Of a stretch of 64,000 bases of DNA, positions 26,087 to 34,875 are shown one piece after another. The position numbers were made by a program, and so were the translations under genes. Source of the DNA: CAYJEQ01 sp964370185. Lineage in GTDB: Bacteria; Bacillota; Clostridia; Oscillospirales; Ruminococcaceae. Where the stretch lies: NCBI GenBank assembly GCA_964370185.1, contig CAYJIJ010000002.1, positions 1-64,000 on the forward strand, read 5' to 3'. Under the pieces are notes generated by a model. That model worked only from the letters and a program-made list of their open reading frames with translations, was not told the origin of the DNA and ran no database searches. Every line of letters begins with the position of its first letter. Position 1 is the first letter of the stretch.

Positions 26087-28021
26087 TTATAAAGCCTTTG
26101 TATCTACTTCTTCGGTGATTTTAGCAATAAACTCTTTAATGCTCATAACACCACCCTCGCCCTCTTTGCGTGAACGAACAGAAACAGCCCCAGCCTCAGC
26201 TTCCTTATCACCCACAACCAACATATAAGGTATTTTTTCAAGCTGTGCTTCTCGGATTTTATACCCCATCTTTTCATTTCTAAGGTCGCTCTCAACCCTA
26301 AATCCTAAAGCCGTAAGCTCTTTTGCAATGCTTTTTGCATAATCAAACTGCTTATCGGAAATGGGGATTATCTTCGCCTGTACAGGAGCGAGCCATGTGG
26401 GGAATGCGCCAGCATATTTTTCGATTAGCAGAGCAAGTGTTCTCTCGTAGCATCCAATAGCAGTCCTGTGTATGATGTATGGGAATTTCTTTGCGCCATC
26501 GCTGTCGATGTATTCCATCTCAAATCTTTCAGCAAGCTGGAAGTCTATCTGAATTGTGATTAATGTGTCTTCCTTGCCATGTACATTTTTTATCTGAATG
26601 TCAAGCTTAGGGCCATAGAATGCCGCTTCACCCTCAGCTTCCACAAAGTCGAGCTCAAGATGTGTTAAGATGTCCCTCATTTTGCCCTGTATGCTTTCCC
26701 ACTGCTCAGGTGAGCCGATGTATTTTTCCTTATTGTTTTCATCCCATTTAGAGAACTGATAGGATACATCATCCTCAAGACCTAAAGTCTTAAGCATAAA
26801 TCTTGCAAGGTCAAGGCATTCAGTGAATTCTTCTTCAAGTTGCTCGGGAGTACAGATTATATGTCCCTCCGAGATTGTAAATTGTCTCAGTCTTATAAGG
26901 CCGTGCATCTCGCCAGAGGCTTCATTTCTAAAGAGTGTGGCTGTTTCGCCAAGTCTCATAGGTAAATCCCTGTATGATCGCATATCGGATAGGAATGCTT
27001 GGAACTGGAATGGGCAGGTCATTGGACGCAGTGCAAAAACTTCATTGTCTTTTTCTTCGTCGCCAAGCACAAACATGCCATCTTTATAATGCTGCCAATG
27101 TCCCGAAATGGAGTACAAATCGCTTTTAGCCATAAGTGGTGTGCGTGTTCTCTCGTAGCCCCTGCGTGTTTCTTCATCTTCAACAAATCGCTGTAATATT
27201 TGCAGGATTTTTGCGCCTTTTGGTAGGAGAACAGGAAGACCCTGCCCGATATAGTCAACAGTTGTGAATATTTTAAGATCCCTACCTATTTTATTGTGAT
27301 CCCTTTTCTTAGCTTCTTCCACAGCTACTAAATATTCTTCAAGTTGTGCGGCTTTTGGGAAAGCCACACCGTATACACGGCATAGCATAGCGTTATCCGC
27401 ATCACCCCTCCAGTATGCACCTGTGCACTGAGTTAGCTTTACAGCCTTAAGTGGTGCGGTGGAAAGTAGATGGGGGCCTGCACATAAATCAACAAAGCTC
27501 CCTTGTTTGTAGAAAGAAAGCTTATCGCCCGCCTCGCTGTGCTCATTTATAAGCTCTATTTTGTATGGCTCATCTTTCATAAGCTCTAAAGCTTCTTCTT
27601 TTGAAAGCTCAAATCTCTCTAATTTATCGCCTTGTGAGATGATTTTATTCATCTCTTTATTAATTACTTCCACTTCTTCAGCGGTAAATGGCTTCTCAAC
27701 ATCGAAGTCATAGAAAAAACCTGTGTCGGTAGCAGGACCCATTGCAATTTTAGCAGTGGGGTATAGTTTTTTTACTGCTTGCGCTAAAACATGCGAAGCT
27801 GTGTGCCTAAATGCTTTTTTGCCATCTTCGGTGTCGAATGTGAGGATTTCCACCTTACAGTCCTCGTTTACTTCGGTGCGTAAATCACATAATTCACCGT
27901 TTATCTTTCCGGCACAAGCAGCCTTATATAGCCCACTTCCTAAATTTTTCGCAATTTCAGCAATGGAAATACCAGCTTCAAATTCTTTTACAACATCGTC
28001 TTTCAGTGTTACTTTAATCAT
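26087..28021 (-). CDS. thrS: Threonyl-tRNA synthetase
   Basis: Class II aminoacyl-tRNA synthetase that charges tRNA-Thr. The protein has 644 residues from ATG 28021. An N-terminal TGS domain (residues about 1-60) precedes the editing domain with HTASHVLAQAVK near 75 and a zinc-type segment. The catalytic core has motif 2 FRNEASGEMHGLIRLRQF, the zinc ligand CPFQFQAF and motif 3 GCYERTLALLIEKY; the anticodon-binding domain begins near 545. An ATG twelve bases upstream touches the RBS and is less likely. It is preceded by a Thr T-box and by a copy of the dispersed leader element. Confidence 0.97.
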   Translation of the reverse strand: MIKVTLKDDVVKEFEAGISIAEIAKNLGSGLYKAACAGKINGELCDLRTEVNEDCKVEILTFDTEDGKKAFRHTASHVLAQAVKKLYPTAKIAMGPATDTGFFYDFDVEKPFTAEEVEVINKEMNKIISQGDKLERFELSKEEALELMKDEPYKIELINEHSEAGDKLSFYKQGSFVDLCAGPHLLSTAPLKAVKLTQCTGAYWRGDADNAMLCRVYGVAFPKAAQLEEYLVAVEEAKKRDHNKIGRDLKIFTTVDYIGQGLPVLLPKGAKILQILQRFVEDEETRRGYERTRTPLMAKSDLYSISGHWQHYKDGMFVLGDEEKDNEVFALRPMTCPFQFQAFLSDMRSYRDLPMRLGETATLFRNEASGEMHGLIRLRQFTISEGHIICTPEQLEEEFTECLDLARFMLKTLGLEDDVSYQFSKWDENNKEKYIGSPEQWESIQGKMRDILTHLELDFVEAEGEAAFYGPKLDIQIKNVHGKEDTLITIQIDFQLAERFEMEYIDSDGAKKFPYIIHRTAIGCYERTLALLIEKYAGAFPTWLAPVQAKIIPISDKQFDYAKSIAKELTALGFRVESDLRNEKMGYKIREAQLEKIPYMLVVGDKEAEAGAVSVRSRKEGEGGVMSIKEFIAKITEEVDTKAL

Positions 28022-28121
28022 AATTATGATCATTCCTTTCTTTTAAAGGCACAGCAACCATAAAAATGGTGATAATTGTGCCATGTTCTTCAGTTGTCAG
28101 GCGTGCCTTGCGTGAAAACGG
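28022..28121 (-). repeat. Dispersed leader element, copy C (upstream of thrS)
   Basis: On the minus strand it keeps GAAGAACATGGCAC, the GGCAC/GTGCC-closed hairpin (28082-28078 with 28052-28048) with an ACCAT-TTTT-ATGGT tip, and the tail AAAAGAAAGGAATGATCAT. The upstream inverted repeat is degraded but still recognisable (CCGTTTTC...AAGGCA...TGACAACTGAAG). Related to copies at 6108-6221 and 41190-41300. Confidence 0.65.
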
Positions 28122-28172
28122 ATTTTGATAGATTGAATTTGAACTTGCTCTCAAGCTCAATCCTCAAAAAAT

Positions 28173-28412
28173 AAAAAAACCCCATCCCGAAAAACGGGAT
28201 GAAGTACTAACTCCACGGTTCCACCCGAATTGCAAAGCATAGCCCTGCCACTCAAATAATACTTTAACGCAGTATCTACGGTGCATTTGGTGATAAACAT
28301 TAATTGCACACTCGGAGGCGGTAGTTTTTTTACCCGATAATAAGTATCTTCCAGCCTAAGGATACTCTCTCTGTAAAAAGCCGTGGTAATAACTTCCTCG
28401 TCAGCGTTTTCA
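28173..28412 (-). promoter_or_regulatory. T-box leader (threonine) with terminator, controlling thrS
   Basis: On the minus strand stem I includes GACGAGGAAG, the CAGAGAGAGT loop and GGCTGGAAG. The specifier region AACTACCGCC offers ACC (or the overlapping ACU), both Thr codons. The T-box GGTGGAACCGTGG (core at 28223-28217) would pair with uncharged tRNA. The terminator CATCCCG-N5-CGGGATG (28201-28183) is followed by seven Ts. Uncharged tRNA-Thr should allow read-through into thrS. Confidence 0.92.
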
Positions 28413-28649
28413 CTTTATGGTTTCATATTATCACTTAAATTTATTTTTGTCAATACAGATTAATTTAAACTTTTTTCTCTCTTTCCGATAGCGAGGGGGA
28501 TGAGTAATGTCAAGAACTAATCTTTATGGAAAACTGCATTTTAATATAGTAATTCATCGCAGTATATGCCACTATATAAATAAGATAATGTAAAAATTAG
28601 ATTTTATTATAACTATTTTGTCAGCTTCCCTATATTTAATAAAAATGTC
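28413..28649. other. Divergent intergenic region between thrS and cbiD transcription units
   Basis: About 240 bp of AT-rich DNA. No gene or known RNA motif is seen. The thrS promoter should lie here, but I could not pick a convincing pair of boxes. Confidence 0.4.
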
Positions 28650-28678
28650 TGTACAATTGCCTATAAACATAGTATAAT
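28650..28678 (+). promoter_or_regulatory. Promoter of the corrin operon
   Basis: TGTACA (28650-28655, weak -35), 17-bp spacer, TATAAT (28673-28678), about 20 bp before the cobalamin aptamer. Confidence 0.6.
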
Positions 28679-28696
28679 ACTTTAGGATAGAAATAT

Positions 28697-28815
28697 TCCG
28701 TCATTTTTTAATAAAAATAGGGGAAGTTGGGTGAAAATCCCACGCAGAGCCGCTACTGTAAATGCTGTTATAATATCGGCATGAGCCAGATACCCTTAAT
28801 TTAAAGCTCTACGGA
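28697..28815 (+). promoter_or_regulatory. Cobalamin riboswitch
   Basis: Conserved blocks in order are GGGAAGTTGGGTGAAAATCC, then CGCAGAGCCGCTACTGTAA, then the B12-box-like GAGCCAGATACC. TCCGT (28697-28701) and ACGGA (28811-28815) can form P1. ACGGAT can instead pair with ATCCGT near 28857, giving a plausible switch. A small CTTTA/TAAAG hairpin followed by TTTTATTTTT (about 28850-28880) may be the terminator. It precedes cbiD. Confidence 0.88.
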
Positions 28816-28849
28816 TTTTTGGAGCGGGATAAACTAAATTTGTTTACTG

Positions 28850-28880
28850 CCTTTACATCCGTTAAAGGTGGTTTTATTTT
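28850..28880 (+). terminator. Probable expression-platform terminator of the cobalamin riboswitch
   Basis: CCTTTA and TAAAGG flank a CATCCGT loop and are followed by GTGGTTTTATTTTT. The stem is short, so the call is tentative. Confidence 0.45.
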
Positions 28881-28910
28881 TGCAAATTCCTATGCGTTTG
28901 GGGGGATAAT

Positions 28911-30026
28911 ATGCAGGAGATTACAAAACTAAAAGACGGCAGGGGTTATACTACTGGCAGCTGTGCAACTGCGGCGGCAAAAGCGGCAACAATTGGACTG
29001 CTCAGCGGTGAAATTCCTAAAATCATAGATATAGACACTCCCAAAGGTATAAAATTATGCCTTGGTGTTAACGCTGATGAGCTCTGCGAAGAATTTTGCA
29101 GTGCATATATACAAAAAGACAGTGGGGAAGACCCAGATGTTACAAACGGCACACTCATTTATGCAAAAGCCGAAAAAATCACTCAACCCAAAGTAGAGAT
29201 AGACGGTGGTGTTGGTGTTGGTAGGGTTACTATGAAGGGGCTTGGCACCGAAATAGGCAAAGCGGCGATAAACAAAACCCCAATTAAAACCATTACCAAA
29301 GAAGTAAGCGAAGTTATGGAACATCTAAACTACGAGGGTGGTATAAAAATTACGATATCCGTACCCGATGGCGAGAGGCTTGCGGCTAAAACATATAATC
29401 CAAGGCTTGGTGTGGTAGGCGGTATTTCGATAATTGGCACAACGGGAATAGTCGAGCCAATGAGCAGTAAAGCACTGATAGACACCATAAAGGTAGAGCT
29501 TGGCGTAATTAAAGAAACAGGTGCTAAGAGCATTGTAATCACCCCAGGGAATTATGGCAAAACATTTATAGATGGGGCAACTAAAATCCCAGAAATAAGG
29601 GTAGTGAAAGCGAGCAATTTCTTAGGTGATGCAATAGATATGGCTAAAAGTATGGGTTTTGAGAAAATACTCTTAATCGGGCATATAGGCAAGTTTATCA
29701 AGGTGGCAGGTGGCGTGTTTAACACCCATTCAAACAACTGTGATGCGAGGATGGAAATTCTCACTGCCGCAGGCATTAAAGCAGGGGCTGGTAATCACAC
29801 TTTGCAAAAAATCTTAGACTGCATATCCACCGAAGAAGCGATTACTTTACTTAAAGACAGTGGATATTTTGATGAAACAATGCAGTTTGTAATAGAAAAA
29901 TTTGATTATCACATAAGGCGCAGATTTGATAGCGAGAATATCGGTGGTATGATTTATTCAAATGATCATGGGCTACTAAAGAGCAGTGAAAACGCCGAAA
30001 GCTTGTTATCTGAAATTATAAAGTAA
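28911..30026 (+). CDS. cbiD: Cobalt-precorrin-5B C1-methyltransferase
   Basis: SAM-dependent methylation of cobalt-precorrin-5B in the anaerobic (early-cobalt) B12 route. The protein is 371 residues. The N-terminal RGYTTGSCATAAAKAA is the CbiD signature; a second glycine-rich block, GVGRVTMKGLG, lies near residue 100, and HIGKFIKVAGGVFNTHS near 260. It is the first gene after the cobalamin riboswitch, with GGGGGGATA before the ATG. Its presence shows the anaerobic rather than the oxygen-dependent pathway. Confidence 0.95.
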   Translation: MQEITKLKDGRGYTTGSCATAAAKAATIGLLSGEIPKIIDIDTPKGIKLCLGVNADELCEEFCSAYIQKDSGEDPDVTNGTLIYAKAEKITQPKVEIDGGVGVGRVTMKGLGTEIGKAAINKTPIKTITKEVSEVMEHLNYEGGIKITISVPDGERLAAKTYNPRLGVVGGISIIGTTGIVEPMSSKALIDTIKVELGVIKETGAKSIVITPGNYGKTFIDGATKIPEIRVVKASNFLGDAIDMAKSMGFEKILLIGHIGKFIKVAGGVFNTHSNNCDARMEILTAAGIKAGAGNHTLQKILDCISTEEAITLLKDSGYFDETMQFVIEKFDYHIRRRFDSENIGGMIYSNDHGLLKSSENAESLLSEIIK

Positions 30027-30059
30027 AGAAAATTAAAGGAAAAGATTTAAGGAGAAACT

Positions 30060-30758
30060 ATGGAAAAAGGTATATTATTTGGAATTGGTGTGGGTTGTGG
30101 AGACCCAAAGGACATGACGCTCAATGCTATTGAAGCAACTGAGAGCTGTAATATAATAGCCGTGCCACGCACATCTAAAGAGCGCGATATGGTAGCTTAT
30201 AACATCGCAAAAGGCGTTGTGAACTTAGAAGGGAAAGAAATTTTAGTGCTTGACATGCCGATGACAAAAGATAAAGAAGTGTTAAACAAATCCTATCAAA
30301 AAGCGGCGGACATCATAGCTGAAAGACTATCTCAAGGCGAAAACATAGCCTTTTTAACACTCGGCGACCCCACAGTATACTCAACATACATATATGTGCA
30401 TAAAATTGTACTTGAAATGGGATATGAAACTAAAATCATCCCAGGAATAACTTCATTCACAGCCTCGGCGGCAAAGCTTGGCATATCACTTGGCGAAAGG
30501 GATGAAGCAATAATCATTCTTCCAGCCTCGTATGAGAGCATTCAGGAAGCACTGCCCGTTAAAGGGACAAAGGTGCTGATGAAATCGGGCAGGCAGATGG
30601 AAAAGGTAAAAACCATGCTAAAGGATATGAATTTATACGATAATGCCATGATGGTTGAGCGTTGCTCAATGGAGGGTGAGGTTATCCATAAATCACTCGA
30701 TACAGCGGATGAGAATTCAAGCTACTTTTCCTTAATCATAATAAAGGAGGGCAAATAG
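30060..30758 (+). CDS. cbiL: Precorrin-2/cobalt-factor-2 C20-methyltransferase
   Basis: Methylates C20 of cobalt-factor II using SAM. The 232 residues have the tetrapyrrole methylase fold: GIGVGCGDPKDMTLNAIEA at the N terminus, TLGDPTVYSTY near residue 100 and IIPGITSFTASAAKLG near 125, all typical of CobI/CbiL. TAAGGAGAA precedes the ATG. It ends one base before cbiF. Confidence 0.94.
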   Translation: MEKGILFGIGVGCGDPKDMTLNAIEATESCNIIAVPRTSKERDMVAYNIAKGVVNLEGKEILVLDMPMTKDKEVLNKSYQKAADIIAERLSQGENIAFLTLGDPTVYSTYIYVHKIVLEMGYETKIIPGITSFTASAAKLGISLGERDEAIIILPASYESIQEALPVKGTKVLMKSGRQMEKVKTMLKDMNLYDNAMMVERCSMEGEVIHKSLDTADENSSYFSLIIIKEGK

Positions 30759-31514
30759 ATGATAAATTTTGTTGGAGCAGGCTGTGGCGCAGAGGATTTA
30801 ATCACAGTTAGAGGCGCAAATCATCTAAAGGAAGCCGATGTTATTATATACGCAGGCTCACTGGTAAACCCTGAACTGCTAAACTATGCAAAAGCAGGAT
30901 GCGAAATACACAACAGTGCTACTATGACACTTGAAGAAGTGGCGGAAGTTATGATAAAGGGAGATGCCAAGGGTAAAAAAGTTGTAAGACTGCACACAGG
31001 TGACCCAAGCATATACGGAGCAATTAAAGAGCAGATGGATATACTCGATGAAGAGAATATCTCCTATGACCTTACCCCGGGAGTGAGCGCGCTATTTGGT
31101 GCGGCAGCTACCCTTAAAACAGAATACACCCTACCCGGAGTATCGCAAACAGTGATTATAACAAGAATGGCAGGGAGAACCCCTGTGCCAGAGGGTCAGG
31201 ATATAGCTTCGCTCGCCTCACATGGCGCATCAATGGCAATCTATCTCTCGACAGGTCTGCTTGAAAACTTAGTTGACGAGCTTAAAAAAGGTGCTTATAC
31301 AGGCGATACAAAAGCGGCAATAGTATATAAAGCATCATGGAAAGATGAAAAGAAATTCCTATGCACGGTGGACACACTTCCACAGACTGCAAGGGAAAAT
31401 AATATAACCAAAACAGCACTTATTTTAGTAGGTGACTTCTTAGGTGCAGAGTATGAAAAAAGTAAACTCTATGATAAAACCTTTACACATGAGTTTAGAC
31501 AAGGCATCAACTAA
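30759..31514 (+). CDS. cbiF: Cobalt-precorrin-4 C11-methyltransferase
   Basis: Methylates C11 of cobalt-precorrin-4. The 251 residues begin MINFVGAGCGAEDLITVRG, followed by ADVIIYAGSLVNPELL, which is diagnostic for CbiF/CobM. LHTGDPSIYGAIKEQ near residue 85 and PGVSALFGAAATLKTEYTLP near 108 are SAM and substrate motifs. AAGGAGGG overlaps the end of cbiL, so translation is coupled. Confidence 0.95.
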   Translation: MINFVGAGCGAEDLITVRGANHLKEADVIIYAGSLVNPELLNYAKAGCEIHNSATMTLEEVAEVMIKGDAKGKKVVRLHTGDPSIYGAIKEQMDILDEENISYDLTPGVSALFGAAATLKTEYTLPGVSQTVIITRMAGRTPVPEGQDIASLASHGASMAIYLSTGLLENLVDELKKGAYTGDTKAAIVYKASWKDEKKFLCTVDTLPQTARENNITKTALILVGDFLGAEYEKSKLYDKTFTHEFRQGIN

Positions 31515-31536
31515 TCGGTGAAAATCGGGAGAAAAT

Positions 31537-32730
31537 ATGAATATCAAATTAGCGATAATAGATCATAATACGGCTGAGGTAAGCCAAAGAGAAATATTTG
31601 CCTTTACGAAATCCGCACAGGAAATAGCGATAGAAAAGATAAAAAAGCTCAAAAATGTCAGCGGTTGCGTAATTTTATCCACCTGCAATCGCACCGAGCT
31701 CTATATAAGTGCAAAAGACGGCGAAGAGCCACCATGTCCATTTACTGTGCTATGCGACCTTAAAAGGCTTGATAGCGCTTTGTACAGTAAATGTGCCACT
31801 GTAATACAGGGTGCGGATGTGGCATATCATCTTTTTGAGCTTGCGTGTGGAATGAAATCACAGATTTACGGAGAAGACCAAATAATCACACAGGTGAAAG
31901 ATGCATATAATTTAGCGGACGAAATGGACAGCCTTTCTCCAAAGCTAAATCTACTCTTTAAATCGGCTATAACTACGGCGAAAAAAGTAAAGAGCAATGT
32001 GCGCCTTGCACTAAATGAAAGCTCACTCGGCGATACCACGCTCAGCCTTATTAGAAAAGAGTTTCAGAATCTAAGTGAGGTTACGGCACTGCTCATAGGC
32101 AATGGCAAAATGGGTAAGATAGTCGCAAGGGAGCTGATTGCTTCTGGAGTGAGTGTTATAATGACACTTCGCAACTACAAAAGAGGATATGTTGAAATTC
32201 CAAACGGATGCAAGGTCATAGAGTATGAAAAACGCTTTGAATATATTTCCGATGTGGATGTGGTAGTAAGTGCCACAAGAAGCCCGCATCACACTGTCTG
32301 TCTTTCGGATGTAAAAGATAAAATCAGTGGCAAAACTGTATTTGTGGATTTAGCTATGCCAAGGGATATTGAAAGCGAGATCCAAAATATAGAGGGTGTA
32401 AAACTTTATAATATAGACTCATTTAAAACGCATGGTACTTCCGAGTCCACCGAAACGGCACTTACAATAATAGCGGACGACATACACAAAATGCTAACGA
32501 CCCACAGATTTAAAAATCACATCACAGCGGTAAATGAAATCACTGGCTCGACTGCAAGGTATGTATCAAAGCGTGTAAAAGATAAAACAAGGGATATAGA
32601 TTTAAGCAATTACATAGAAGAAATTACCTCCAACGCAGTGGCAAAGCTTTTATATGGCATGAGGGATAATTTAGATTATACGCAATGGGAGAATGTTCTC
32701 ATTGCACTCGAGAAAGGTGCGAAAAAATAA
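31537..32730 (+). CDS. hemA: Glutamyl-tRNA reductase
   Basis: Reduces Glu-tRNA to glutamate-1-semialdehyde, the first step of C5 tetrapyrrole synthesis. The protein is 397 residues. The active-site cysteine is in LSTCNRTELY near residue 49; HLFELACGMKSQIYGEDQIITQVK near 95 is the family signature. The NADPH domain carries LLIGNGKMGKIVARELI near 185. A C-terminal dimerisation helix is present. The TAA overlaps the cbiH ATG (TAATG). Placing hemA inside the corrin operon links precursor supply to B12 level. Confidence 0.95.
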   Translation: MNIKLAIIDHNTAEVSQREIFAFTKSAQEIAIEKIKKLKNVSGCVILSTCNRTELYISAKDGEEPPCPFTVLCDLKRLDSALYSKCATVIQGADVAYHLFELACGMKSQIYGEDQIITQVKDAYNLADEMDSLSPKLNLLFKSAITTAKKVKSNVRLALNESSLGDTTLSLIRKEFQNLSEVTALLIGNGKMGKIVARELIASGVSVIMTLRNYKRGYVEIPNGCKVIEYEKRFEYISDVDVVVSATRSPHHTVCLSDVKDKISGKTVFVDLAMPRDIESEIQNIEGVKLYNIDSFKTHGTSESTETALTIIADDIHKMLTTHRFKNHITAVNEITGSTARYVSKRVKDKTRDIDLSNYIEEITSNAVAKLLYGMRDNLDYTQWENVLIALEKGAKK

Positions 32731-33458
32731 TGAAAATATATGTAGTGGGCATTGGCCCTGGTGAAAAAGAGCAGATGACATACAAGGCTATGGCAGCACT
32801 TGAAAAATCCGATGTAATAGCAGGGTATACAGTGTATGTAGACTTAGTTAGAGATAATTTTACTGATAAAGAATACTTGTCAACTCCTATGAAGCAAGAA
32901 GTTGACAGATGCAAAATGGCAAGGGATGAAGCACTAAAAGGCAAAACAGTATCCATGGTATGCAGTGGGGACAGCGGTGTATACGGCATGGCAGGGCTTA
33001 TGTATGAAGTGTGCGAAGAATATCCCGAGATTGAAATAGAAGTAGTATCGGGTGTTACAGCGGCGCTTAGCGGTGCGGCAGTACTTGGAGCACCACTAAT
33101 TCATGATTTCTGTGTTATTAGCCTAAGCGATTTACTAACACCTATGGAGCTCATTAAAAAGAGGATTAAAGCGGCTGCTGAAGCCGATTTTGCCGTATGT
33201 ATATACAATCCTTCAAGCAAAAAAAGAGCGGATTATTTAAATATGGCATGCGAAATAATGCTCGAGTATAAGAGTGCTGACACACCATGTGGTATTGTTA
33301 AAAATATCGGCAGGGAGGGCGAGGAGTACAAAATTCTTACTCTAAGCGAGCTAAAAGACGATAAAACCATAGATATGTTTACCACAGTGTTCATTGGCAA
33401 CTCTTCTACAAAAATAGTTAACAATAAAATGGTGACCCCAAGAGGATATAGAATTTAA
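32730..33458 (+). CDS. cbiH: Cobalt-precorrin-3 C17-methyltransferase
   Basis: Catalyses C17 methylation and ring contraction of cobalt-factor III. The 242 residues begin MKIYVVGIGPGEKEQMTYKA, with ADVIAGYTVY-type sequence (SDVIAGYTVYVDLV) near residue 30, CSGDSGVYGMAGLMYE near 83 and VVSGVTAALSGAAVLGAPLIHDFCVISLSD near 107, all strong CbiH/CobJ features. The ATG at 32730 overlaps the hemA stop; a longer frame exists inside hemA but has no ribosome site. Confidence 0.95.
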   Translation: MKIYVVGIGPGEKEQMTYKAMAALEKSDVIAGYTVYVDLVRDNFTDKEYLSTPMKQEVDRCKMARDEALKGKTVSMVCSGDSGVYGMAGLMYEVCEEYPEIEIEVVSGVTAALSGAAVLGAPLIHDFCVISLSDLLTPMELIKKRIKAAAEADFAVCIYNPSSKKRADYLNMACEIMLEYKSADTPCGIVKNIGREGEEYKILTLSELKDDKTIDMFTTVFIGNSSTKIVNNKMVTPRGYRI

Positions 33459-33474
33459 CTGTCGAGGTGGTAAA

Positions 33475-33927
33475 ATGAGTGAGCAGAATAAAAGCTTACC
33501 TTTTCCTTTTTTTATAGATATTAAAGATTATAATGTGCTTGTAGTGGGTGCAGGTAAAATTGCAGAGCGCAGAATTTTAACCTTGCTTAAATTTACTAAA
33601 AATATCACAGTGGTTGCAAAGGATATTTCTGAGGTAATTACTAATATCTCAAATATAAAGATTATAAAAGAAGAATTTTCGCTTAAACATCTCACAGATA
33701 TGCAAATCTGCATTGCTTGTACGGATAATAGGGAAGTAAATTCAAAAATTGCCATTCTGTGCAAAGAGCGTGGCATACACCATTCTATTGCGGACGCCAA
33801 AGAAGAATGTAGCTTTTTCTTCCCAGGGGTAGTCACTAAAGAGAATGTTGTAATTGCTGTATGTGGCGATGGAACTGACCATAAAAAAACTAAAGCAACA
33901 CTCGATAAAGTAAAAGATATTTTTTGA
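33475..33927 (+). CDS. Precorrin-2 dehydrogenase (SirC/CysG-N type)
   Basis: NAD-dependent oxidation of precorrin-2 to sirohydrochlorin (factor II), the branch compound for siroheme and cobalt insertion. The 150 residues contain FFIDIKDYNVLVVGAGKIAERR, the Rossmann start, and CTDNREVNSKIAILCKERGI near residue 80. It is shorter than SirC or Met8 (about 200) because the C-terminal part is missing, a form also common in clostridia. The chelatase (CbiK or equivalent) is not in the window. GTCGAGGTGG precedes the ATG. Confidence 0.9.
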   Translation: MSEQNKSLPFPFFIDIKDYNVLVVGAGKIAERRILTLLKFTKNITVVAKDISEVITNISNIKIIKEEFSLKHLTDMQICIACTDNREVNSKIAILCKERGIHHSIADAKEECSFFFPGVVTKENVVIAVCGDGTDHKKTKATLDKVKDIF

Positions 33928-33938
33928 TAAAAAACCTA

Positions 33939-33974
33939 TTTGCATATTACATTAGCAAAGCATAAATATGCAAA
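33939..33974. other. Hairpin in the sirC-hemC gap
   Basis: TTTGCATATT (33939-33948) is the exact complement of AATATGCAAA (33965-33974). The stem lies immediately before the hemC ribosome site, and there is no T tract. Confidence 0.5.
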
Positions 33975-33996
33975 GAATAAAGGAATGAAGATACAT

Positions 33997-34875
33997 ATGA
34001 AAATTAAAATCGGCAGTAGGGATAGTGTGCTTGCGGTTAAGCAAAGCCAGATGGTGATTGACTTAATAAAGGAGTTTGATCCAACCATTGAAACAGAGCT
34101 CATCACAATGAAGACCACGGGGGATATAATACTCGATAGAAGCCTTCAAAAAATAGGCGGTAAGGGTCTTTTTGTCAAGGAGCTCGATAAGGCACTTGCT
34201 GATAAAGTGGTGGATATTACCGTCCATTCGCTTAAGGATATGCCAATGGAGGAAAGCGAGGAGCTTCCACTAATCGCCTTTTTAAAGCGTGACGACCCAT
34301 TCGATGCCCTAATACTCCCTAAGGGCAAAACAGAGATAGATTTTACAAAGCCAATAGGCTCATCAAGCATGAGGAGGAGCTTATTCGTTAAAGAGCTCTA
34401 CCAAAATGCAGTAATAGAGCCAGTGAGGGGCAATGTTATAACCCGACTAAACAAGCTCGATAGTGGAAACTACGGAGCGCTAATACTCGCCGCCGCAGGG
34501 CTTAAGAGGATTGACCTTGGAGATAGAATTTCCAAAATATTCAACGAGAATGAAATGATACCTGCGGCAGGGCAGGGGATAATCGTAGTGCAGGGTAGAA
34601 AGGGCGAAAGCTTCCCATTTACCGACTACATAAATGATAAAATGGCAGAAATATCCGCAAGGGCGGAGCGTGCATATGTAAGATATTTAGACGGTGGATG
34701 CTCGCTTCCAATAGGTGCATATTCCACTGTTTGCGGTGATGAAATTACGATTAAGGGACTTTATTTTAACGAAGAAAACGGCAGAGATGCAAAGGGCAGT
34801 ATTAAAGGGAATATATCCGACTGCGTAAAGCTTGCAGAGCAGTTAGCTATTACTCTAAAGGGGGAAACCAAATAG
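33997..34875 (+). CDS. hemC: Porphobilinogen deaminase (hydroxymethylbilane synthase)
   Basis: Polymerises four porphobilinogen units to hydroxymethylbilane. The protein has 292 residues from ATG 33997. KIGSRDSVLAVKQSQMV at the N terminus, VHSLKDMP near residue 80 and SMRRSLFVKELY near 125 are classic. The dipyrromethane-cofactor cysteine lies in LDGGCSLPIGAYS near 235. A start at 33985 would sit directly on the AAAGGA. The stop overlaps the GTG of the next gene. Confidence 0.96.
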   Translation: MKIKIGSRDSVLAVKQSQMVIDLIKEFDPTIETELITMKTTGDIILDRSLQKIGGKGLFVKELDKALADKVVDITVHSLKDMPMEESEELPLIAFLKRDDPFDALILPKGKTEIDFTKPIGSSSMRRSLFVKELYQNAVIEPVRGNVITRLNKLDSGNYGALILAAAGLKRIDLGDRISKIFNENEMIPAAGQGIIVVQGRKGESFPFTDYINDKMAEISARAERAYVRYLDGGCSLPIGAYSTVCGDEITIKGLYFNEENGRDAKGSIKGNISDCVKLAEQLAITLKGETK

